Assembly: GCA_020720525.1 (NCBI GenBank)
Contig: DYON01000063.1
Location: 1 to 11,636 of the forward strand
DNA: 11,636 bases
Reading direction: 5' to 3'
Source: Acetofilamentum sp.
GTDB lineage: Bacteria; Bacteroidota; Bacteroidia; Bacteroidales; DTU049
The notes beneath the pieces are model-generated. The model saw only the letters and a program-made list of their open reading frames with translations. It did not search any database and had not been told where the DNA came from. The position numbers and the translations under genes were made by a program. This document shows, in pieces, positions 1 to 5,165 of the stretch. Position 1 is the first letter of the stretch. Every line of letters begins with the position of its first letter.

Positions 1-36
1 GAAACAGTTGCAACCGAATTGGTGGCAGTAGCCTAA
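1..36 (+). CDS. C-terminal end of an upstream protein (partial)
   Basis: The first base is in frame with an open stretch of 11 codons ending in TAA at 34-36 and reading ETVATELVAVA. A strong terminator hairpin begins about 27 nt after the stop, which supports this as a true gene end. Too little remains to name the product; codon 1 lies outside the window. The alternative is chance non-coding sequence, because 11 codons carry little statistical weight. Confidence 0.45.
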   Translation, partial: ETVATELVAVA

Positions 37-62
37 CGACTTTAATCCAATTAATAATTTTC

Positions 63-92
63 AAAAGCCCCGATGAAAGTTGGGGCTTTTTT
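63..92 (+). terminator. Rho-independent terminator of the upstream gene
   Basis: A perfect 9-bp stem, AAAAGCCCC (63-71) with GGGGCTTTT (82-90), has a short loop and is followed by further T residues. It sits just after the TAA at 34-36. Its A-tract/T-tract symmetry means it could also act on the opposite strand. Confidence 0.85.
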
Positions 93-122
93 GTGTTATT
101 TTTCTTGTGTTACTGACTGATT

Positions 123-180
123 GCCGCACAATTTTAGGGTGGCGTGCCACTTCGGCAAGGATGTGCGGCTGCGTTTTTTT
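123..180 (+). other. GC-rich stem-loop followed by a T-run; terminator-like or small structured RNA
   Basis: GCCGCACA (123-130) is complementary to TGTGCGGC (162-169). The 31-nt interior can form either GTGG/CCAC (139-142 with 147-150) or TGCC/GGCA (145-148 with 154-157). A run of seven T residues follows at 174-180. The outer stem plus T-run resembles a terminator, but another terminator already lies 30 nt upstream and the loop is long and itself structured. It could be the 3' end of a small RNA, or a decayed repeat. Confidence 0.4.
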
Positions 181-288
181 ATTACTATATTTTGCAAAAC
201 TTTGTCATTAGTAGTGCCGCCCTGCAGATTCTGATACCATGCCTTTTGCTTCGTAATAACTGCAAGGAGGGGTAGGACTGTCAGCCTG

Positions 289-349
289 CATTGTCATCCT
301 GTGTCGTCATCCTGAACTCGTTTCAGGATGACGACACAGGATGACAATG
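289..349. repeat. Perfect nested palindrome, REP-like intergenic element
   Basis: Positions 289-316 are perfectly complementary to 322-349, giving a 28-bp stem with a 5-nt loop (317-321). Each arm contains two direct copies of a 9-mer, GTCATCCTG at 293-301 and 306-314, mirrored as CAGGATGAC at 324-332 and 337-345, so a unit is duplicated with a 13-nt period inside the palindrome. The core, TCATCCTGAA then CTCGT then TTCAGGATGA, resembles palindromic repeats I recall as common between genes of Bacteroidota. There is no T-run, so it is not a typical terminator. Confidence 0.85.
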
Positions 350-420
350 AACAATCGTCTTAGTTTTGATTTATGTTTTGAGGTTCCTGTCAAAAAACAG
401 ATGCGTCATTGCAGTAAGAG

Positions 421-447
421 AGATTCTGAAATAAATTCAGAATGACT
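421..447. repeat. Diverged short relative of the 289-349 palindrome
   Basis: ATTCTGAA (423-430) pairs with TTCAGAAT (436-443) across a 5-nt loop, the same loop length as the larger element. Read on the minus strand the core is TCATTCTGAA-loop-TTCAGAAT. It matches the core of the larger palindrome with compensating C-to-T and G-to-A changes in the two arms. The stem is short and AT-rich, but the paired substitutions support membership of the same family. Confidence 0.6.
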
Positions 448-734
448 GATAAGATGATATTATGAGTAATTTCGAAACCATGCATTAGATTAGTAGATTC
501 TCTCAGAAATTCATAATTTTCAGCGAACCGATCCGCCTGCTGACAGAGAGCTCATGAATGCCAAAAAGCAGTTTAAGCAATGAATAAATCCTTTAATCTG
601 CGGACGAGAAATTGCAATTTGAAATTTGATCGGACAATAGTATAAAACATACTACTTGCTGCCTTATTAAAGGGATTACCGGATATTGTCAAGTTTTTTA
701 TCGACCATTAGCTATTTTAGGCAAGAAATCTTCG

Positions 735-742
735 TATTTTTG
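735..742 (+). promoter_or_regulatory. Bacteroidota -7 promoter element of yggS
   Basis: TATTTTTG is an exact match to the TAnnTTTG -7 consensus of the Bacteroidota primary sigma factor. No clear TTTG is found about 20 nt upstream. The element ends only 4 nt before the yggS ATG, which implies a transcript that starts at or next to the start codon. Confidence 0.6.
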
Positions 743-746
743 CACC

Positions 747-1418
747 ATGAGTATTGCCGATAATATCAGAAAAATAAATGAGCAGCTCCCTTCGAGTGTT
801 AGGTTGATTGCCGTGAGCAAAACCAAGCCAGTAGAGGCTTTACTCGATGCCTACAATGCTGGGCAGCGTATTTTTGGAGAAAACTACGTGCAGGAATTAA
901 TTACAAAACAACCTTTGCTTCCGGCCGACATTGAATGGCAGATGATTGGTCATTTGCAAACCAACAAGGTGAAATTCATTGCTCCTTTTGTTTCGTGTAT
1001 TCAGAGTGTCGATAGCCAGAAATTGCTCTCGGAGATCAACAAAGAAGCAATCAAAAATAATCGTGTAATTGATTGTCTGCTCGAAATAAGCATTGCAAGC
1101 GATGGTTCGAAGTTTGGCTTCTTGCCCGATGAAATATTTGAATTTCTTGCAAATGATTTGTATCAAAGTTTTGATGGCATCCGATTTTGTGGCGTTATGG
1201 GAATGGGCAGTTTCAGCAGCAACGAAACTATTATACACCAAGAATACCAATTGCTTTTTTCTGTTTTTAATCGTCTGAAAAACAGTATTTTTGCAAACGA
1301 AAATACATTTTGCGAGTTGAGCATGGGCATGAGCCACGATTTTGGTATAGCTGTTGCCGAAGGCAGCACTTTGGTAAGGGTAGGTACATCCATTTTTGGC
1401 GAACGAAACTATAAATAA
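747..1418 (+). CDS. yggS: YggS/PROSC-family pyridoxal-phosphate homeostasis protein
   Basis: Cytoplasmic PLP-binding protein of the YggS/PLPBP family, known to buffer pyridoxal phosphate and affect amino-acid and B6 homeostasis; no catalytic activity is established for the family. The 223-residue length is normal. Visible motifs are AVSKTKP (22-28), where K25 is the predicted Schiff-base lysine; FGENYVQEL (43-51); IGHLQTNK (67-74); CGVMGMGSF (148-156); LSMGMSHDF (191-199); and the phosphate-binding end VRVGTSIFG (210-218), with R211. The ATG start gives the usual family N-terminus about 20 residues before the lysine strand. It is first in a tight same-strand group: the next gene begins 6 nt after its stop. 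A -7 element lies almost on the start codon, so the mRNA may be leaderless. Identification is secure. Confidence 0.95.
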   Translation: MSIADNIRKINEQLPSSVRLIAVSKTKPVEALLDAYNAGQRIFGENYVQELITKQPLLPADIEWQMIGHLQTNKVKFIAPFVSCIQSVDSQKLLSEINKEAIKNNRVIDCLLEISIASDGSKFGFLPDEIFEFLANDLYQSFDGIRFCGVMGMGSFSSNETIIHQEYQLLFSVFNRLKNSIFANENTFCELSMGMSHDFGIAVAEGSTLVRVGTSIFGERNYK

Positions 1419-1424
1419 TTTTTA

Positions 1425-2540
1425 ATGAGAACAATTGTTGCCGCATTTTTTATTCTTGTTTCGGCATGGGCTGGAGCACAAACTAAGTACAACTACAATG
1501 TGCATTGTGGAACCGATTATTATTTTGTTGCACTAGGGTTTGGACATCTCCTGTGGAGCAGCAACAGCGATACGGCTGCCGATATTAATTTTTACAACCA
1601 AGAGTTGAAAAAGAATTTCTATATCAGTGCTACAAAAGTTTCCAATACCGAAGGCAATTTTAGTGCGTTTTCCGATTCGCTCTTTTCAGTTTCGTTTGTT
1701 GTTGAAAGCAATGAGATGCTTACCATGAAACTTGTTGAGGCAAAAGGAAAAGAAGAAAAATCTATTGGTTTCACCCGCCGTTTGTCGTCCGAAGCAGTTT
1801 CTATCGATTATTATTGTTTTTTTGCTCACCGTGCTATTTATTATAAAACCGACGAAGGATCCGACTCGGTTGCCATGGAAATTCAGCACCGCTACCCAAT
1901 GCCAGCAAAAGGAACTGCCAAAGCCGATTCAATCCGATTTGTAAAGGCAATTACATCGCATCTAACTGGCTTGCCTGCCGAATTTGTATATCCCACCGAT
2001 TTGGCAAAAAATTCTGACATAGCTTGGGTGCAAGACTATACTTCGATGTACGAAGCCGGCGATGTGAATGTTCAAGACGGCATGGCCAATTGGGAAATCG
2101 ATGAGCAAACCATAGCGATTTTTCAAAAAGCAGATATTTTAGGTTTTGTTGAGTCGAATTATGAATATTCGGGTGGAGCACATGGCGTATATAGTTCGTT
2201 CTATTATAATTACGATTTCAAATCGGACTCTTTATTGGGCTTGAGCGATTTATTTGTCGAAAACTATGAACCTGCTCTCGAAGAGCTTATCAATGCTCAA
2301 ATAAGAAAAGATTTAGAAATAGCCGACGATGCTTTACTTTCCGACAACGATTTTTTTGTTGAAGTAGTTCCTGTAACTTCAAATTTTACGCTTACCAATA
2401 TTGGTATCTTGTTTTTATATAATGTCTATGAAATAGCTCCTTACGTGTATGGAAGCATTGTTGTCGAAATTCCTTATGAGGCGATGGACACTTTGATTTT
2501 GAATGGTGGACCAGCCGATCGAATGAAAAACGCCCATTAA
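1425..2540 (+). CDS. Secreted DUF3298-type (RsiV-like fold) protein
   Basis: The 371-residue protein starts with a signal peptide (basic R2, hydrophobic 4-16, likely cleavage after AGA at about residue 18, next residue Q). There is no lipobox cysteine, so it is predicted to be periplasmic and soluble. The C-terminal half carries the marks of the DUF4163/DUF3298 arrangement: YSGGAHG (248-254), a segment on either side of LSDLF (273-277), and the characteristic NVYEIAPYVYG (333-343) followed by a beta strand and IPY. DUF3298 domains also form the extracytoplasmic part of the anti-sigma factor RsiV, but this protein has no membrane anchor or anti-sigma domain. The first 180 residues are not recognised, and the protein is about 100 residues longer than many family members as I recall them. 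It starts 6 nt after yggS, so translational coupling or co-transcription is likely. The molecular role is unknown. Confidence 0.8.
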   Translation: MRTIVAAFFILVSAWAGAQTKYNYNVHCGTDYYFVALGFGHLLWSSNSDTAADINFYNQELKKNFYISATKVSNTEGNFSAFSDSLFSVSFVVESNEMLTMKLVEAKGKEEKSIGFTRRLSSEAVSIDYYCFFAHRAIYYKTDEGSDSVAMEIQHRYPMPAKGTAKADSIRFVKAITSHLTGLPAEFVYPTDLAKNSDIAWVQDYTSMYEAGDVNVQDGMANWEIDEQTIAIFQKADILGFVESNYEYSGGAHGVYSSFYYNYDFKSDSLLGLSDLFVENYEPALEELINAQIRKDLEIADDALLSDNDFFVEVVPVTSNFTLTNIGILFLYNVYEIAPYVYGSIVVEIPYEAMDTLILNGGPADRMKNAH

Positions 2541-2573
2541 TCCAGACTTTACAATTACTTAATATTGCAAGAC

Positions 2574-2581
2574 TACATTTG
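2574..2581 (+). promoter_or_regulatory. Possible internal promoter (-7) before the Na/Pi cotransporter gene
   Basis: TACATTTG matches TAnnTTTG exactly, within the 62-nt gap between the DUF3298 stop and the ATG at 2603. The upstream element is only TTTA (2548-2551), at 22 nt. A start near 2588 would leave a leader of roughly 15 nt. This could give the third gene expression independent of yggS. Confidence 0.4.
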
Positions 2582-2602
2582 TCGGAATAAGTTGTGGGTA
2601 CA

Positions 2603-4237
2603 ATGATGCTGCTTTTACAAATTTTAGGTGCTTTAAGTATTTTTCTCTTTGGCATGAAGTTGATGAGCGAAGCTTTGCAAAAACTTGCAGGCAGCCGTTT
2701 GCGCAATATCATGAATTCAATGACGCGCAAAAATCGCCTTTCGTTCATTTCTGGATTTAGTGTTACTGCTTTACTCCAAAGCTCATCGGCCACAACAGTA
2801 CTCACTGTTGGGATGGTTCATGCTGGTTTGGTGAGTTTGCGAGCGTCGTTGCCACTTGTTCTTGGTGCAAATATTGGAACAACCATCAAGTTTTGGTTTA
2901 TTTCGCTTCTTGGTTTTTCGGTCGATATCACAACACTCATTTTGCCTTTAGCTGCATTGTGTTTGCCATTGTTTTTCATGCGCAAACGTGTTTTTCGCGA
3001 AGTTTCGCATTTTGCATTTGGATTCATTTTGTTGTTTACGGGTTTGTACTTCATCAAGGCATCTGCTCCCGAATTGACTCAATCGGATTTTATTCGCGAC
3101 TTTATTAGCCAAATTTCTGGCTATGGATTTGGCAGCGTCTTACTGTTTGTTGTGCTTGGTTTCACCATCACGGGTCTTATTCAATCTTCGAGTGCAACAA
3201 TGACTTTAACTGTGGTGCTTGCATTTGAAGGACTAATCGATGTTCCTTCGGCAGCAGCAATGATTTTAGGTGAGAACATAGGGACAACCATTACCGCAAT
3301 TCTTGCAGCATTGATGACCAATAAAAATGGGAAAAAGGTCGCCCTGTTTCATTTGGCATTCAATGTGTTTGCAGTTGCAGTTACTTTATTTGTATTCAAC
3401 CCTTTTCTACATGCTATCGAATGGATCAGCAATAGTTGGTTAGCTGCCGACAATTTAACGGCAATAATTCCACTCACACTCACTCTTTTTCATACAGTAT
3501 TTAATTTGTTTTTTGCCTTGCTGGTGTTACCTTTTACAGGAGCTATTCATAGATTTTTTATGATGTCCGACAACCAAAAGGCGTCGCCGAAACTTAAAAA
3601 TGCCGATTACAATTTGTTATCAACAGCCGAAATGAATCTTTTGTATGCAACCGAGCGAAATATGCAGGTTCATTCGAAGATTATTGAATTGTTAGGCTTT
3701 TCAAAGGAGCTGTTGATAGAAAAAAAGGACGAAAAGTATGCGAAGCTGGTTTTAAATTGCGAGAAAACAATTCATAAAGCACAAAAATGGCAAGCTCAAT
3801 TGCATACGACATCGATCGAAATTGCTGCCGACGATTTAAGTCGTATGGGTAACATTCAGTTGCAACAATTGCATTCCAATTTACAAATGTATAGCGACTT
3901 AACCGTGGTTATTGTAAAGCTAATTGATGTTGTGAAAGCAAAAAACGAATCGAATGTATGGTTCAATCAGCAAATGCGCGATATTTACGAGCAAATGTAT
4001 CAACTTTGCTATAAATCGATCAATTCTGTTGCAAGCATCGAATCGAACAAAAAAGTTGATGACCTGATGCTCGAAAGAGATAACACCAAGAAAATGCCAA
4101 TTGCTATTTTCGATTCAATTGGAATCGATACCGAAGTTCCGGCCTCTGCAAAATTTTATTTTTCGCAGATAATGATGTTGCAAGAATTGCTTGTAGATAT
4201 AGTATTGAGCAATAAAGGCGTTTCTGAAATAAATTAA
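2603..4237 (+). CDS. Na/Pi-cotransporter (PNaS) family protein with PhoU-like C-terminal domain
   Basis: Inner-membrane protein of the NptA/SLC34-like sodium:phosphate symporter family, about 544 residues from ATG 2603. The start could also be GTG 2594 (3 residues longer) or ATG 2606; I chose 2603 because MMLLLQILGAL fits the usual family N-terminus. Numbering from GTG 2594, the inverted-repeat signatures are LLQSSSATT (60-68) with GANIGTT (91-97), and LIQSSSAT (195-202) with GENIGTT (226-232). These QSSS motifs form the substrate/Na+ site in the family. Hydrophobic helices fill residues 5-320. Residues from about 340 to the end are charged and helical, resembling the cytoplasmic PhoU-like domain of bacterial members. 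Bacterial relatives may move phosphate in either direction or serve other roles, so the direction is not assigned. It follows the DUF3298 gene on the same strand, with a possible promoter of its own. The next gene is separately promoted. Confidence 0.9.
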   Translation: MMLLLQILGALSIFLFGMKLMSEALQKLAGSRLRNIMNSMTRKNRLSFISGFSVTALLQSSSATTVLTVGMVHAGLVSLRASLPLVLGANIGTTIKFWFISLLGFSVDITTLILPLAALCLPLFFMRKRVFREVSHFAFGFILLFTGLYFIKASAPELTQSDFIRDFISQISGYGFGSVLLFVVLGFTITGLIQSSSATMTLTVVLAFEGLIDVPSAAAMILGENIGTTITAILAALMTNKNGKKVALFHLAFNVFAVAVTLFVFNPFLHAIEWISNSWLAADNLTAIIPLTLTLFHTVFNLFFALLVLPFTGAIHRFFMMSDNQKASPKLKNADYNLLSTAEMNLLYATERNMQVHSKIIELLGFSKELLIEKKDEKYAKLVLNCEKTIHKAQKWQAQLHTTSIEIAADDLSRMGNIQLQQLHSNLQMYSDLTVVIVKLIDVVKAKNESNVWFNQQMRDIYEQMYQLCYKSINSVASIESNKKVDDLMLERDNTKKMPIAIFDSIGIDTEVPASAKFYFSQIMMLQELLVDIVLSNKGVSEIN

Positions 4238-4348
4238 TGCTATAGTTACAAATTGAATTCTATATAAAACTTGTATTCAACTTGTTATATGATTATCGAT
4301 AATTAATGCAAATTATTTTCAAATATGCTCTTTGCAAGAGTATTTCAT

Positions 4349-4356
4349 TAATTTTG
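4349..4356 (+). promoter_or_regulatory. -7 promoter element of the half-Rh gene
   Basis: TAATTTTG matches TAnnTTTG. A TTTG occurs at 4331-4334, but the spacing is only 14 nt, short of the usual 19-20, so the upstream element is uncertain. The expected transcript start near 4363 gives a leader of about 38 nt before ATG 4401. The leader ends in an AT-rich stretch with no Shine-Dalgarno, normal for this phylum. Confidence 0.55.
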
Positions 4357-4400
4357 GCATCCTGCAATTAACATAACTTATTAATTTAAAAGATTCAACC

Positions 4401-4895
4401 ATGAAATTGAAACGCGTTTTTCTTTTCCTATTGGCAACAATGGGCACTTCGGTTGCCGCACTTGCCAATGGTGAGGTAGGTTCGCTACCTCAATCAATTA
4501 TTGCCGATATTGCCAATGCCTCGCTTGCTGGTGGTGTTGCAATAGGTTCAACTTGCGCCGATGCATCATATACCGCTGCTGCAATTATTGGAATCTTGGC
4601 TGGAGGGCTATCTACATTTGGCTTTGCTGTTATTCAATCGCGTCAGCAAAAATGGATGAAAATTATCGATACTTGTGGTGTTACCAATCTTCACGGACTT
4701 CCAGGTCTTATGGGCGGATTGGCTGCTTTGCCACTCATTCACGGAATAAACATGAGTGGACATTTAAGTGGAATTGGAGTAACCATTGTTGTGGCAATAC
4801 TTGGAGGTATCATTACCGGAAAAGTTCTTCCACTTATGGATCGCCGCGAAGAAGCCTACGACGATGCCGAAGAATTTATGGACGCCGAAGCATAG
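4401..4895 (+). CDS. Truncated Rh-type ammonium channel: C-terminal half only
   Basis: The 164-residue protein matches the second half of Rh-family (Amt/Rh superfamily) ammonium/CO2 channels. ANASLAGGVAIGS (38-50) corresponds to the start of helix M8, 60-78 to M9, DTCGVTNLHGLPG (90-102) to the Rh signature at M10, and about 123-145 to M11, followed by an acidic tail (residues 147-164). H98 is equivalent to the second pore histidine (AmtB H318). Helices M1-M6 are absent, and with them the first twin-His and both gate phenylalanines; full-length family members are about 400 residues. Residues 1-23 (MKLKR, then a hydrophobic stretch ending ALAN) look like a signal peptide or anchor but also align loosely with M7. 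The 163 nt upstream are AT-rich and non-coding, so the missing half is not hidden by a frameshift here. A -7 element and a terminator enclose the gene, which points to a real transcription unit. It could be a functional small membrane protein or a trimmed remnant; transport activity cannot be assumed. Confidence 0.8.
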   Translation: MKLKRVFLFLLATMGTSVAALANGEVGSLPQSIIADIANASLAGGVAIGSTCADASYTAAAIIGILAGGLSTFGFAVIQSRQQKWMKIIDTCGVTNLHGLPGLMGGLAALPLIHGINMSGHLSGIGVTIVVAILGGIITGKVLPLMDRREEAYDDAEEFMDAEA

Positions 4896-4915
4896 GGAAA
4901 TTTCCTACGATAATT

Positions 4916-4947
4916 AAGCCCTGGTATTGTTGCTGGGGCTTTTTTTA
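4916..4947 (+). terminator. Rho-independent terminator of the half-Rh gene
   Basis: AAGCCC (4916-4921) pairs with GGGCTT (4936-4941), giving a 14-nt loop followed by a T-run to 4946. It lies 20 nt after the TAG stop. Confidence 0.85.
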
Positions 4948-5110
4948 TTGTAAAAATCTTGTAAATTGGCGGCAAATTGGCGATTTAAATCGAAAAAAAA
5001 CAGAAATACTGGTGAATAATTTTGCAATTGAAACATCTGTAGCTAAAATTCTTGAGTCTTTCCCTCATAAAAAAGGGCGCATTGAATTGTTATAACGATA
5101 TGTCGGAAAC

Positions 5111-5146
5111 AAAAAAGGCCATCTGATATTTCGCAGACAGCCTTTT
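5111..5146 (-). terminator. Terminator of the minus-strand T9SS cargo gene
   Basis: Read on the minus strand, AAAAGGC (5146-5140) and TCTG pair with CAGA and GCCTTTT (5119-5113), separated by a symmetrical 2-nt internal loop and an 8-nt apical loop. Further T residues follow. It begins 20 nt beyond the stop of the gene at 5166-7163 and faces the half-Rh terminator, so the two convergent units are insulated from each other. Confidence 0.8.
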
Positions 5147-5165
5147 AGAAGTGATTTCGAAGCTA

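Larger units (their letters stand above)
37..746. other. Gene-free region with hairpins and REP-like palindromes
   Basis: About 700 bp without a credible protein-coding frame on either strand. It holds the upstream terminator (63-92), a second GC-rich hairpin followed by a T-run (123-180), a perfect long palindrome (289-349), a smaller related palindrome (423-443) and the yggS promoter element at its right end. The stretch from about 450 to 730 shows nothing I can name, apart from a CCGCCTGCTG motif at 533-542 that recurs in slightly altered form near 10591. Confidence 0.6.

Noticed and set aside
37..746. CRISPR array or tandem repeat locus in the large intergenic region
   Set aside because: The repeats are palindromes without regular spacers; there are only two related elements and no cas genes.
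4253..4280. Inverted repeat TTGAAT / ATTCAA after the Na/Pi gene as a terminator
   Set aside because: The stem is only 6 bp and AT-rich, with a 16-nt loop and no T-run; chance is likely in such AT-rich DNA.
4401..4895. The truncated Rh protein as a frameshifted full-length Rh gene
   Set aside because: The upstream 163 nt are AT-rich with stops in all frames and no Rh-like residues, and they contain a promoter element; the missing half is absent, not out of frame.
4553..5095. 180-codon plus-strand frame overlapping the half-Rh gene
   Set aside because: Its first two thirds are an out-of-frame reading of the Rh-like gene with odd composition; only the last 27 codons look natural and are reported separately.
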